DNA of 64,000 bases, taken from assembly GCA_022826565.1 (NCBI GenBank), contig JAJDUP010000005.1, forward strand, positions 1 to 64,000, in the 5' to 3' direction. Position 1 is the first letter of the stretch, and every line of letters starts with the position of its first letter. The DNA is from Gemmatimonadota bacterium (lineage in GTDB: Bacteria; Gemmatimonadota; Gemmatimonadetes; Longimicrobiales; Gaopeijiaceae). The translations under genes were made by a program, and so were the position numbers. Positions 15,644 to 25,300 of the stretch are shown here, piece by piece. The notes under the pieces are model-generated. The model worked only from the letters and a program-made list of their open reading frames with translations. It was not told the DNA's origin and ran no database searches.

Positions 15644-18238
15644 TTACCGCGGCACCCTGTCCACCTGCGCCTGGTACAGCCGCCGCCCCTCCTCGAACGT
15701 CGCCAGCACCTCGGCCTTGTGCGCGGGGTCGTCCCAGCGGTCCATCGCGCGGAGTTCGTCCAGAGTCTGATCGATCCAGCGCACGAAGAACGCCGCGTCG
15801 TCCCGCGACCGGATCGGCTCGCCGTCGGCGATGACGAAGACGGGATTGGTGTGCGCGAAGAGGTAGCTGTCCATTGCGCCGTGCTGGGGCGGCCCCAGTA
15901 CCCGCGCGGCGATCCATCCGCTGCGCTCGACAGGAATCTCCAGATCGGCGTCGATCGACTTCAGGTCGCCCATCGCGTCTACCCGGTGCACGATCTTCCC
16001 GTTCTGCACGATCTCGAGCCCGTGCATGGTGAAGAGCGACCGTGCCGTCGCCCGCACCGTGACCACGTCCCCGCGCGACACCGCCAACTCCTCGCCCATC
16101 CCCTTGCCGGCCCCGCCGGCCCCCGCACCCGACACCTCCAGCGTCATCATCGGCCCGCTCGTCACGAACGCGCGTCCCGCCGCCATCGCGTCGGCCCAGG
16201 CGTCGTAGTGGACGTGATCCTCCCCCGTGTAGACGTACGTTCGCGTCGTCCCGACCGCTGGATGCCTCCAGATGTCCGACATGACGTCGGTGCCGGCGGT
16301 CCCCGGAATGCGCGAACCCGTGTTGAGGAGCCTGTACCACACCTCGGCCGTCCCGAGCTCGTCACTCCAGATGCACGCCACGTCGACGAAGTCGGCCAGG
16401 CCGAGAACCGCATCGACCGGAAGCTCGCGGGCGGATCCCGCCCCCGCCGCGTCCGGATCCCGATGCCGGAGCCCGAAGGGGTGGACGTAGCCGCCAATTC
16501 CGCCCTGCTCATGCACCCTGCGAAGCACTGACGCGTTGTCAGGGTAGAGGGCATGGTGCGCGGTCCCCACCGAGCCGATGTAGAACGGGGTGATCAGCTC
16601 GACCAGATTGAGCAGCGAGAGGTGGGCGAAGAAGCTGGGCCGGTACTCCTCGTTGTAGTAGACGATCGTGCGCGGGCCGCCGTGCGGATGCGGGTGCCCG
16701 AGGAAGTGCTCGAGGTCCTCGACCCGGCTGTTGCCCCAGTAGTTGGCGATCATGCCGTTGGCGACGTTGAGGTCCTCGGAGTGAGCCTTGTTGCGCAGGT
16801 CCTCGGGGGTGACGAAGTAGTGGCCGCCATAGTTGGGATGGATGTGATTGTCGCCGGAGTACCAGCCGTCCGCGGCCATGTCGATCCAGCGGTCGAGCTG
16901 GACCTCGACGGTGGTGTGCTCGCCGGCGCGGATGTCGACGGTGCGCGTTTCGGGCTCGTATTCGAAGCCGCGCCAGGCCTCGACGGTGGCCTCGCCGACG
17001 GGGACGGTCACGGAGAAGCTGCCGTCGGTGTGGAAGTAGTAGTCCTCGGTGACGCTGACGACGCGGGGATAGCTGGTGTCGGGGAAGTAGGCGCGTCCGT
17101 CGGCGCCGGTCAGATAGATGCGCGACGGGAGGAGTTCGCCGCCCGAATCGCTCACGCGGACCCGGAGCTGGCCGGTGGGCTCGGACCACGCATAGTCGTC
17201 GATCCGCACGGGCTTCGGCGCGCCGCCGCCGCGGGTGACGGTGTAGAGCGCGAACCCCATGCCGTCGTCGATGGTGCGCGGCTGGTCGGCGGTGCCGCCG
17301 TTGCGCGCGTATACGATGTGCTCGCCATCGGGTGACCACGACGGGAAGTACTCGTCCGTGCGGGTGTGCGTGAGTCGCACGGGCTGGATGCCGCGGGGCG
17401 ACTTCTCGCTGGGGACGGCGTAGAGGTCGTTGTTGCCCGAGGCGTCGGTGATGTAGGCGACGATGCCGCCGTGCGGCGCGACGACGGGCGCAGCCTGGTA
17501 GTTGGTCTCGATGCGAATGAGGAGCTCCGCCTCCCCGGTCCCGGCGCGATACCGCCACAGGGAACCCGAGCCGAGCGCGGCCTCGCCCCGCCGCGACACG
17601 AACACGATGTCGCCCGAGTCCCCGGTCCAGTCGCCGGCCATGTCGTTGGCCAGAGGGTCGGCGATCACGGCCTCGGCCTTGCCGCGCCCCATGTCGTAGG
17701 CCCAGATGTCGAAGGTGCCGTTGCGCTCGGTGGTGAAGAGGATGCGGGACCCGTCGGGGGACCAGCGCGGGCGGAGGTCGAGGAAGGGGTGGGTGGTGAG
17801 GCGGCGGGAATCGCCGGCCGCGAGGTCGACGGTGAAGATGTCGAAGTTGCGATTGATGTCGGCGGCGTATGCGATTTGGCTGCCGTCGGGGGACCAGCTT
17901 GGCTGCGAATGATAGCCCGGCCCGCCGGTGACCTGGCGCGCGGTGCCGCCCTCGGCGGGCACGACCCAGATCCGGCCCTGGTAGGCGAAGGCGATGGACC
18001 CGCCGTCGGGTGACCAGGCCGGGTAGGTGGGCGAGGCCGTGACCGGGGGCGGGAAGTAGCTCTCCATGTACATTCGGCCCGCGCCGCTGACGCCCCTCAG
18101 GTTCGGGTAGCCGCCGGGGAAAGGGTCGGGGTAATCGTACTGCTGGGCGGCGGCGGTGATGCTGGCAGAAAGTGCCAGCAATGCCGCGGCGGCCGAGGCC
18201 GAGAGGATCGGGATGGGTCGCTTCGTTGCTCTCTTCAT
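15644..18238 (-). CDS. Exported TolB/PD40 propeller fused to a CehA/McbA-type metallohydrolase
   Basis: 864 residues from the ATG at 18238, the first Met in front of a signal peptide that ends near ITAAAQQ. The N-terminal half is a run of PD40 blades (AWSPDGGSIAFAYQG, SWSPDGSQIAYAAD, RWSPDGSRILFTTERNG). A beta-sandwich-like linker follows. From about residue 480 there is a PHP-like domain with DNHIHPNYGG, the metal-binding signature of CehA/McbA-type hydrolases. Later His-containing motifs (HPFGLRHRD, GEDHVHYD) fit metal ligands. Characterised relatives hydrolyse carbamate or phosphonate-type esters, but the substrate here is unknown. It is divergent from the CopG/RelE module. Confidence 0.85.
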   Translation of the reverse strand: MKRATKRPIPILSASAAAALLALSASITAAAQQYDYPDPFPGGYPNLRGVSGAGRMYMESYFPPPVTASPTYPAWSPDGGSIAFAYQGRIWVVPAEGGTARQVTGGPGYHSQPSWSPDGSQIAYAADINRNFDIFTVDLAAGDSRRLTTHPFLDLRPRWSPDGSRILFTTERNGTFDIWAYDMGRGKAEAVIADPLANDMAGDWTGDSGDIVFVSRRGEAALGSGSLWRYRAGTGEAELLIRIETNYQAAPVVAPHGGIVAYITDASGNNDLYAVPSEKSPRGIQPVRLTHTRTDEYFPSWSPDGEHIVYARNGGTADQPRTIDDGMGFALYTVTRGGGAPKPVRIDDYAWSEPTGQLRVRVSDSGGELLPSRIYLTGADGRAYFPDTSYPRVVSVTEDYYFHTDGSFSVTVPVGEATVEAWRGFEYEPETRTVDIRAGEHTTVEVQLDRWIDMAADGWYSGDNHIHPNYGGHYFVTPEDLRNKAHSEDLNVANGMIANYWGNSRVEDLEHFLGHPHPHGGPRTIVYYNEEYRPSFFAHLSLLNLVELITPFYIGSVGTAHHALYPDNASVLRRVHEQGGIGGYVHPFGLRHRDPDAAGAGSARELPVDAVLGLADFVDVACIWSDELGTAEVWYRLLNTGSRIPGTAGTDVMSDIWRHPAVGTTRTYVYTGEDHVHYDAWADAMAAGRAFVTSGPMMTLEVSGAGAGGAGKGMGEELAVSRGDVVTVRATARSLFTMHGLEIVQNGKIVHRVDAMGDLKSIDADLEIPVERSGWIAARVLGPPQHGAMDSYLFAHTNPVFVIADGEPIRSRDDAAFFVRWIDQTLDELRAMDRWDDPAHKAEVLATFEEGRRLYQAQVDRVPR

Positions 18239-18325
18239 GGCGAGGGTCCCGGAAACGCGGTGCCTTGGGTACTCGGCAGCATGGTAACCCCTGCTACCCC
18301 GTCGCTGCGAGCGCACCCGTGTTCA

Positions 18326-18354
18326 TTGACGCCCGGCTGCCTGAATCGTATTCT
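18326..18354 (+). promoter_or_regulatory. Putative promoter of the CopG/RelE module
   Basis: TTGACG at 18326-18331 and TATTCT at 18349-18354 are separated by exactly 17 bp and match the -35 and -10 consensus at five and four of six positions. The transcript would start near 18361, about 55 bases before the antitoxin ATG. A short inverted repeat (TGAC, T, GTCA) begins at the -10 box and could serve autoregulation by the antitoxin. Prediction only. Confidence 0.45.
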
Positions 18355-18416
18355 GACTGTCAATCAATGCACATGACTTCAATCGCGATCACTGTGGACC
18401 AAAGAACGGAAACACG

Positions 18417-18638
18417 ATGAGCCAGATCACCGCGCGAGTACCCCAGGCGGTTGTCGATGAACTCGACGCCGTAGCGGCGCAACTCAGGCGCAGCCGTGCG
18501 CAGGTCGTTCGCGAAGCACTGGAACACTACCTGGAGGACTACGACGATCTTGCCGTGGCCGTCGAGCGGCTTCGCGATCCCTCGGACCCCGTCCTCGACT
18601 GGGACGAGGTGCGGCGTGACCTACTCGATTCGGATTAA
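18417..18638 (+). CDS. Ribbon-helix-helix (CopG-type) antitoxin
   Basis: A 73-residue protein. The N-terminal strand ITARVPQAVVDELDAVAAQL, the following RSRAQVVREALEHYL helix and the acidic tail (DPVLDWDEVRRDLLDSD) are the usual plan of CopG/RHH antitoxins: DNA binding first, toxin binding last. It overlaps the downstream RelE-type gene by 23 bp. It should neutralise that toxin and repress the shared promoter, as is usual for the family. Confidence 0.88.
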   Translation: MSQITARVPQAVVDELDAVAAQLRRSRAQVVREALEHYLEDYDDLAVAVERLRDPSDPVLDWDEVRRDLLDSD

Positions 18639-18876
18639 GCGCAGTGCGGCCGGAGAGCTGGCCCGGGTCCCGCGCAAAGATCGTGTTCGCGTCGTGCGGG
18701 CCATCGACGGGCTCGCGGATGAACCGCGCTCGGGAACCGCATTGAAAGGAGAACTGCGCGGGCTGCGGCGCATTCGCGTCAGGCGCTACCGGGTCGTGTA
18801 CGAAGTGCTGGATGGGGAAGTGGTCGTGCTTGTGGTGCGGGTCGCGCACCGGCGCGAGGCCTATCGAAGGGGCTGA
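18616..18876 (+). CDS. RelE/ParE-superfamily toxin
   Basis: 86 residues from a GTG at 18616, inside the antitoxin gene. Features of the fold: an N-terminal strand (YSIRIKRSAAGELARVP), a basic helix (KDRVRVVRAIDGLADEP), the central ALKGELRGLRRIRVRRYRVV region and a last strand (VVVLVVRVAHRREAYR). This is close to classic RelE, in which the late Arg and Tyr residues take part in ribosome-dependent mRNA cleavage. Co-translation with the CopG antitoxin is expected. The reading frame is open further upstream, but that part lies within the antitoxin gene. Confidence 0.85.
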   Translation: MTYSIRIKRSAAGELARVPRKDRVRVVRAIDGLADEPRSGTALKGELRGLRRIRVRRYRVVYEVLDGEVVVLVVRVAHRREAYRRG

Positions 18877-19246
18877 CGACCGGCCCCCTGGTCTGCCGTT
18901 TGCCGCCGGTAGTGGAGCATCCGGGCCGCGTATCCGTAACCGAAGAAGTACCTGCGCAACCCCTCTGCTGAGTCGGGCGGGACATCAGGGTCGAAAAACA
19001 GTGGGCAGAAGTCCTCGCGGGCGCGCAGGACTTCCTGGCAGCGGTGGCCGTGCCAGCGGGGGTCGGCGGCCGTCAGGTCGAAGAGTTCGAGGGCCCGCTC
19101 GAGGCACTCTCGAACCGGCCGATCCGCCCCGCGTTCCAGGCCCGGATCGCGCGATCCACTTCACTGCCCACGTTGCCGAGTTGCTCCACAAGTTCCAGAC
19201 GGCCCCAAGCGCCGTCGGCGGCTCGCTTATGGATGGTGCGTCGCAT
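18861..19246 (-). pseudogene. Frameshifted conserved small protein, partner of the DUF5674 gene
   Basis: From the ATG at 19246 the frame runs for 57 codons (opening MRRTIHKRAADGAWGRLELV) to a TGA at 19075-19073. Near 19100-19120 a second frame takes over and reads on sensibly (ECLERALELFDLTAADPRW, then AEGLRRYFFGYGYAARML) to a TAG at 18861-18863. The total length is one base short of a multiple of three, so a single-base deletion explains it. An intact protein would have about 128 residues and appear helical. Its start overlaps the DUF5674 stop by 20 bp, so the two formed a coupled pair. The break may be real decay or a sequencing error. Confidence 0.6.
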
Positions 19247-19694
19247 GCCGAGCGATCTGCTCCGCCGGGATCAATGACTCGACGACGTCGCGGATCCGGG
19301 CACGCGTTCGCTCATCGTCGACACCGCGCGACCGGTTCCCGTCCCGGGGACGGATGTTGATCATGGAGTCGAACTCGATCCAATCCGGATCCTCGTCTGC
19401 GGGATAGAGGTTGATTCCCCAGAGATCGTGGAGACGCGAGTCATGCGCGAGGAGAACCGCCATGTCGTCCGCGTGCAGGTCGCCTCCGACGGCCATTATC
19501 CCACGCGACACATCGACGACGGCCTTGATCCAGTCTCCGAACCCATCTTCGGCCCACCGGGCAAGATCTGCTCGAGATACGGGCTTCGCGACCACGCGTC
19601 CTGCAGTCAAAGCATCGACTCCGGTTCCAGGTGCGGGGATGAAACGCACGGACGGGCCGTAAGGTACACCGCCGGTTGCACCGCACGCCGACAT
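19227..19694 (-). CDS. DUF5674 family protein
   Basis: 155 residues from the ATG at 19694. The conserved family core is clear: GDWIKAVVDVSRGIMAVGG, LHADDMAVLLAHDSRLHDLW, GINLYP, then IEFDSMINIRPRDGNRSRGV. Usual members are about 110 residues and begin near VVAKPVSRADLARW, so the first 40 residues may be extra or the true start may lie further in. No function is established for the family. The gene is divergent from the S9 peptidase at 19753 and overlaps the frameshifted helical partner downstream, suggesting a small two-gene module. Confidence 0.75.
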   Translation of the reverse strand: MSACGATGGVPYGPSVRFIPAPGTGVDALTAGRVVAKPVSRADLARWAEDGFGDWIKAVVDVSRGIMAVGGDLHADDMAVLLAHDSRLHDLWGINLYPADEDPDWIEFDSMINIRPRDGNRSRGVDDERTRARIRDVVESLIPAEQIARHATHHP

Positions 19695-19752
19695 GACGAA
19701 ACTTGGGGACACCACACCGGACCCGACCCCAGCGAGCACGAAGATGCCCAGG

Positions 19753-21801
19753 ATGAACACGACCGTCCCCGCCAGGCCCGCCGCCACCCTCCTCGCCGCC
19801 GCCGCCCTCCTCACGGCGGTCGCCGCCGCGCCCACCCCCGCCACAGCCCAGTCCCACTTCGAGCCCATGGACGTCTTCCAGCTCGAATACGCCGCCGACC
19901 CCCGGATCTCCCCCGACGGCACCCAGGTCGTCTACGTCCGCACGTCGATGGACATCATGCGCGACCGGAAGCGCTCCGAGCTGTGGATCATCGACGCCGA
20001 CGGCTCCGACCACCGCAGCCTCGGCGACGGCGGCTCCCCGCGCTGGTCACCCGACGGCACGCGCCTCGCCTACACCGCCGACGGCCAGATCCACCTGCGC
20101 TGGATGGACACCGGCGAGACCGCCGCGCTCACCCAGCTCACCGAGTCCCCCAGCGGCCTGCGCTGGTCCCCGGACGGCCGCCAGATCGCCTTCAACATGC
20201 TCGTGCCCTATCCGGCGCCGAGCTTGGCCGCGCCGCCCAGCCCGCCCCCCGGCGCCGAGTGGGCCGCCCCGCCCATCATGGAAGACCGCTTCAAAAGCCG
20301 TCAGGACGGCGTCGGCTACCTCGACTTCGGCTACAGCCACATCTTCGTCCTCCCGGTCGACGGCGGGACGCCCACCCAGGTCACTTCCGGGGACTTCCAG
20401 CACTCCAGCCCCGCCGCCTGGGTCCCCGACGGCACCCACCTCGTCTTCTCGGCGAACCGCAATCCGGACGTGCTCGACTACCGCAACTCCGAGCTGTACA
20501 TCGCGTCGCTGCTGACCGGCGATGTCCGCGCACTCACCGACCGCCCCGGCCCCGACGGCCGCCCCGCCGTCTCCCCCGACGGACGCCAGGTTGCCTTCAC
20601 CGGCTACGAGGACCGCACCCGCACCTATCAGGTCAGCCGCCTCCAGGTCATCAACCTCGACGGCAGCGGCCACCGCACGCTCACCACCGGGCTCGACCGC
20701 AGCGTCTCCAGCCCCGTCTGGGCCAGCGACGGCAGCGGCCTCTACTTCCAGTACGACGACGAAGGCAACTCGAAGGTCGGCTTCGTCACCCTCGACGGCG
20801 ACACCGAGGTCCTCGCCGGCGACCTCGGCGGTACATCGTACGGCCGCCCCTACGGCGGCGGCTCCTTCTCCGTCGCCAGCGACGGCACCATCGCCCTCAA
20901 CCAGACCCGCCCCGACATGCCCGGCGAACTCGCCATCGGCAGGCGCGGCGGCCCAACCGCTCGCCCCATCACGACCCTCAACGCCGACCTCCTCGCGGGC
21001 AAGACCCTCGGCCAGGTCGAGGAGATCTGGTGGGAATCCTCCTACGATGGCCTCCCCATTCAAGGCTGGATCGTCAAGCCACCCGACTTCGATCCGAACC
21101 GCCGCTATCCGCTCATCCTGGAGATCCACGGCGGGCCGGTGTCCAACTACGGCGACAGGTTCTCCGCCGAGATGCAATTGCTGGCTTCCGCAGGCTACGT
21201 CGTGCTCTACGCCAACCCGAGGGGGAGCACCAGTTACGGCGAGGAGTTCGGCGACCTCCTCTACCACAACTATCCCGGCCAGGACTACGACGACCTGATC
21301 TCGGGCGTCGATGCGGTCATCGAGCGCGGGTACGTCGACGAGAGCAACCTGTTCGTCACCGGCGGGAGCGCGGGCGGGATCATGACCGCGTGGATCGTGG
21401 GCAAGACGGATCGGTTCCGGGCGGCTGTGTCGCAGAAGCCCGTCGTCAACTGGATCAGCAAGACGCTGACCGCCGACAACTGGTACGGCTACTACTCCAG
21501 CCGCTACGAGGGACTTCCGTGGGAGGACCCGGAGCCCTACTGGCGCTTCTCGCCGCTGTCGCTGGTCGGCAACGTGAACACGCCGACGATGATCATCACC
21601 GGCGAGGAGGACCTGCGAACGCCGCTGTCGGAGTCCTACCAGATGTACCACGCGCTGAAGATGCGCGGTATCGACACCGCGGTGATCCGGCTGCCGGGCG
21701 CGTCGCACGACATGAGCCGGCGTCCGAGCCAGCTGATGGCCAAGATCGCGAACATCGTGGCGTGGTTCGACAAGTACCGGGCGATGCCGGCGGCGAGCTG
21801 A
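19753..21801 (+). CDS. Exported S9 family peptidase
   Basis: 682 residues from the ATG at 19753. ATGs at 19744 and 19693 are alternatives, and none has a strong ribosome site. A signal peptide (LLAAAALLTAVAAAPTPATAQ) leads to a PD40-type propeller (DPRISPDGTQVVYVR; WSPDGRQIAFNM) with a Pro-rich insertion (PPSPPPGAEWAAPP) in one blade. The catalytic domain shows Ser539 (GGSAGG), Asp620 (GEEDLRTP) and His652 (GASHDMS). It is an exopeptidase- or acylaminoacyl-peptidase-like enzyme acting outside the cytoplasm. It is not a close copy of the S9 peptidase at 9196-11244 despite equal length. Confidence 0.92.
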   Translation: MNTTVPARPAATLLAAAALLTAVAAAPTPATAQSHFEPMDVFQLEYAADPRISPDGTQVVYVRTSMDIMRDRKRSELWIIDADGSDHRSLGDGGSPRWSPDGTRLAYTADGQIHLRWMDTGETAALTQLTESPSGLRWSPDGRQIAFNMLVPYPAPSLAAPPSPPPGAEWAAPPIMEDRFKSRQDGVGYLDFGYSHIFVLPVDGGTPTQVTSGDFQHSSPAAWVPDGTHLVFSANRNPDVLDYRNSELYIASLLTGDVRALTDRPGPDGRPAVSPDGRQVAFTGYEDRTRTYQVSRLQVINLDGSGHRTLTTGLDRSVSSPVWASDGSGLYFQYDDEGNSKVGFVTLDGDTEVLAGDLGGTSYGRPYGGGSFSVASDGTIALNQTRPDMPGELAIGRRGGPTARPITTLNADLLAGKTLGQVEEIWWESSYDGLPIQGWIVKPPDFDPNRRYPLILEIHGGPVSNYGDRFSAEMQLLASAGYVVLYANPRGSTSYGEEFGDLLYHNYPGQDYDDLISGVDAVIERGYVDESNLFVTGGSAGGIMTAWIVGKTDRFRAAVSQKPVVNWISKTLTADNWYGYYSSRYEGLPWEDPEPYWRFSPLSLVGNVNTPTMIITGEEDLRTPLSESYQMYHALKMRGIDTAVIRLPGASHDMSRRPSQLMAKIANIVAWFDKYRAMPAAS

Positions 21802-21807
21802 TCACCG

Positions 21808-22257
21808 GTGGCGAAGAAGGCCGGCGCCGGCACAGCCAGGGGCGAGACCGCGAAGCCGAAGCTCCTGTCGGGCGGCAATCCCCAGATCCCGAAGGGTGAC
21901 GGGGATGCGCCCGTGCAGGCCTACATCGCGGCCATGCCGGGATGGAAACGGGGGGTGGGCCGCCAGCTCGACGCGCTGATCGAGCGCACCGTGCCCGAGG
22001 TCCGCAAGGCGGTGCGGTGGAATTCGCCGTTCTACGGCATCGGGGGCCGGGGCTGGTTCCTCTCGTTCCATTGCTTCACGAAGTACATCAAGGTGACGTG
22101 GCTCAACGGCGCATCGCTGAGGCCGGTTCCGCCCGTCGCCTCCAAGCACGAGCAGGTGCGGTATTTCCACATCCATGAAGACGACGAGCCTGACGAGGCC
22201 CTCCTCGTCAGCTGGCTCGAACAGGGTTCGGCGCTGCCGGGCGAGGACCTCTTCTGA
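21808..22257 (+). CDS. DUF1801 domain protein
   Basis: A 149-residue cytoplasmic protein with a GTG start at 21808, six bases after the S9 stop. The core RTVPEVRKAVRWNSPFYG, then FLSFHCFTKYIKVTWLNG, is the hallmark of the DUF1801/YdhG-type fold, small proteins related to iron-chaperone frataxin-like folds but of unknown function. The short gap to the S9 peptidase suggests a shared transcript. The preceding ~25 residues are Lys/Gly-rich and probably disordered. Confidence 0.85.
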   Translation: MAKKAGAGTARGETAKPKLLSGGNPQIPKGDGDAPVQAYIAAMPGWKRGVGRQLDALIERTVPEVRKAVRWNSPFYGIGGRGWFLSFHCFTKYIKVTWLNGASLRPVPPVASKHEQVRYFHIHEDDEPDEALLVSWLEQGSALPGEDLF

Positions 22258-22343
22258 TGCAGCACATCCGGCACGCCCGCATCACCCATCACGCGCTCCC
22301 GCGACCATCGGAGCCCCCGCGGAGCGCCGGACCTCGAAGGAAA

Positions 22344-22382
22344 TGTAATGCAAACATTACAGAATGACAGGTCAACATTACA
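22344..22382. promoter_or_regulatory. Paired palindrome, copy 2, covering a start codon
   Basis: The first palindrome is perfect: TGTAATG, CAAA, CATTACA (22344-22361). The second is degenerate on the left: TGACAGG, TCAA, CATTACA (22365-22382). The centres are again 21 bp apart. Unlike copy 1, this copy lies downstream of the ribosome site (GAAGGA, 22336-22341) and the ATG at 22348 is inside the left arm of the first palindrome. In RNA the first palindrome would form a 7-bp stem with a CAAA loop that holds the start codon. Control could therefore act on DNA or on translation. Confidence 0.55.
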
Positions 22383-25300
22383 TACCGTCGCGTGGCTGGC
22401 CGCAATCCTGCTCCTGGCCGCCGCGCAACCGGCCCACGCCCAGCAGCCGGACCCCTCCCCCGACTCCCTCGCCACCACCGCCCTCCCCCTCGAGCCCACC
22501 CGCACGGTCAGCTTCACCACCAGCGAAGGGTCCTGGATCTCGGTCGACATCAGCCCCGACGGCGCCACCCTCGTCTTCGACCTCCTCGGCGACCTCTACA
22601 CCCTCCCCGTCGACGGCGGCACCGCAACCCCGCTCCTCACCGGCCCCGCCTTCGAGAGCCAGCCGCGCTACAGCCCCGACGGCTCCGAGATCGTATTCGT
22701 CTCCGACCGGAGTGGCGGCCAGAACCTGTGGGTGCTGAGCGCCGACGGCTCCGACACCACCCAGATCACGCGCGGCAACGACAACCTGTACACCTCGCCC
22801 GAGTGGTCGCCCGACGGCGAGTACCTGGTCGCATCCCGCACCTTCAGCCCGCTTGGCGGCGCCGCGAAGCCCTGGCTCTTTCATCGCGACGGCGGCAGCG
22901 GGATCGCGCTGATCGACGAACCCGACAACCTCAAGGCCATCGGTCCAGCCTTCGACCCGACCGGCCGCTACATCTACCTCGCCCGCGGCACCCGCGACTG
23001 GAACTACGACGCCGCCTTCCCGCAGTACCAGCTCGTCCGCTACGACCGCGAGACGGGCCGCCAGGCCACGCTGACCGGCCGCTACGGCTCCGGTTTCCGC
23101 CCCTCGGTTTCCCCCGACGGTACCACCCTCGTCTACGGCACCCGGCACGAGGACGCCACCGGTCTCCGCGCCCGCGACCTCGCCACCGGCAACGAACGCT
23201 GGCTCGTCTACCCTGTCCAGCGCGACGACATGGAGAGCCGCGCGACCCTCGACCTCCTTCCCGGCTACGCTTTCACTCCCGACGGCTCGGCCCTCATCGC
23301 CTCCTACGGCGGCGGCCTCTGGCGCGTCCCGCTCGACGGCGGCGACCCCACCGCGATTCCCTTCACCGCCGACGTGACCATCCACGCCGGCCCCCGCCTC
23401 GACTTCGACTACCCGGTCGAGGACACGCCCGCCTTCCGCGCGCGCCAGATCCGCGACGTCGCCCTGTCGCCGGACGGCAGCACGCTCGCCTTCACCGCAC
23501 TTGGCAGCCTGTACGTGATGGATGCCGAAGGAGGGGTGCCGCGCCGGATCGGCGCGGAGGTCGACGGTGGCCTCTTCCATCCCGCATGGTCGCCCGACGG
23601 CGCGACGATCGCGGCGGTGAGCTGGCGTGAGCCCGACGGCGGCCATCTCTGGGCCATCCCACCCGATGGCGGCGATGCCGAGCGCCTCTCGCAGGCGCCC
23701 CACTACATGCAGACGCCGGCGTGGTCCCCCGGCGGCGACCGGATCGTGGTCCTGCAGGCCCCCGTGCGCGCACGCCTGCAGGGAGCTGGCGGCGGCAGCC
23801 AGCCCGACCTTGCCTGGTACGCTCAGGGCGGCGGCGCGCCGACGGTCATCGCCGAGTCCCTGGGACGCTCCGGGCCCCACTTCCGAGCCGATCAGCCCGA
23901 CCGCATCTATCTGCACGCGGGGGCCCGCGGGCTCGTCTCGGTCCGCTGGGACGGCACCGACGAGAAGGAGCACCTCAAGGTCACCGGCTTCTCGGCCAAC
24001 CGCGGCGGCCCCCCGGCAAACGCGTCTGCGATCCACTTGTCGCCCACCGGCAGTCAAGCGCTTGCCAAGGTCGGCAACGACCTCTACCTCGTGACCGTCC
24101 CGCAGGTGGGTGCCGAAGCCCCGACGGTTTCGGTGCGCAACCCATCGGGCGCGACCGTACCCGTCACCCGCATCACCGAATCCGGCGGCGAATTCCATTC
24201 CTGGAGCAGCGACGGCGAGGATGTGGTGTGGGCGCTGGGGAATGCCTACTTCCGCCACAACCTCGACGATGCGGACGCGTTCGCGGACAGCGTGGAAGCT
24301 GCTGCCGCCGACCCCGCTGACGCTGCCGACGACCCAGAGGACCCCGCCGACTCCGACTCCCCCGACGACGACCCCACCTACCAGCCCACCGAGATCCGCG
24401 TCGCCCTCGATGTCCCCCGCGACCTCCCCACCGGCACCCTCCTCCTCAGCGGCGCCCGCGTCATCACCATGCGCGGCGACGAAGTCATCGAGGACGGCGA
24501 CATCCTGATCGACGGCAACCGCATCGCCGCCGTCGGCCCGTCCGGCACCCTCGATGTCCCTGACGGCACCGAGACCCGCGATGTCACCAGCATGACCATC
24601 ACGCCCGGCTTCGTCGACACCCACGCCCACCTCCGTCCGCCCGCCAGCGTCCACACCACGCAGCCGTGGAGCTATCTCGCCAACCTTGCGTTCGGCGTCA
24701 CGACCACACGCGACCCCCAGACCGGCACCTCGGACGTCCTCACCTACGCCGACCGGGTGCGCTCCGGCGACATTCTGGGGCCGCGCATCTACTCAACCGG
24801 CCCGGGGGTCTTCGGTAGCTACCAGGCGCTGGAAGGCATCCGCGACCTCGACCACGCCCGCGACATCCTCAGGCGCTACTCGGACTACTACGACACCAAG
24901 ACCTTCAAGATGTACCTCACGGGGAACCGCCAGCAGCGCCAGTGGCTCGTCATGGCCGCACGCGAACTCGAACTCATGCCGACGACCGAGGCCGGGCTCG
25001 ACTATCAGGCCGACCTGACGCACGCCATGGACGGTTATCCCGGCATCGAGCACAACCTGCCCATCTACCCGCTCTACCACGATGTCGTGAGGCTCTTCTC
25101 GGAGACGAAGGTCCTCAACACGCCGACGCTCATCGTCGCCTTCGGCGGCCCCATGGGCGAGATCTACTGGTTCACGAACGAAAACGTCCTCGACAACGAG
25201 CGCCTCGTCCGCTTCACGCCCCGCGAGACCCTCGACTCCCGCACCCGGCGGCGTGCCGGCGCGGCGGGCTCGGTCGCGTGGGCGATCGACGAGGAGTACG

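Noticed and set aside
15626..15660. Terminator between the convergent genes at 15625 and 15644
   Set aside because: A weak TGCCG/CGGCA hairpin can be drawn, but it lacks a T-tract and overlaps the minus-strand coding end.
22378..24654. Long open frame on the minus strand opposite the second amidohydrolase
   Set aside because: Composition is Gly/Ala/Val/Arg-dominated with no domain, and it is fully explained as the antisense shadow of a high-GC gene with C-rich third codon positions. Similar shadows at 48602-52081 and 58196-61672 were rejected for the same reason.
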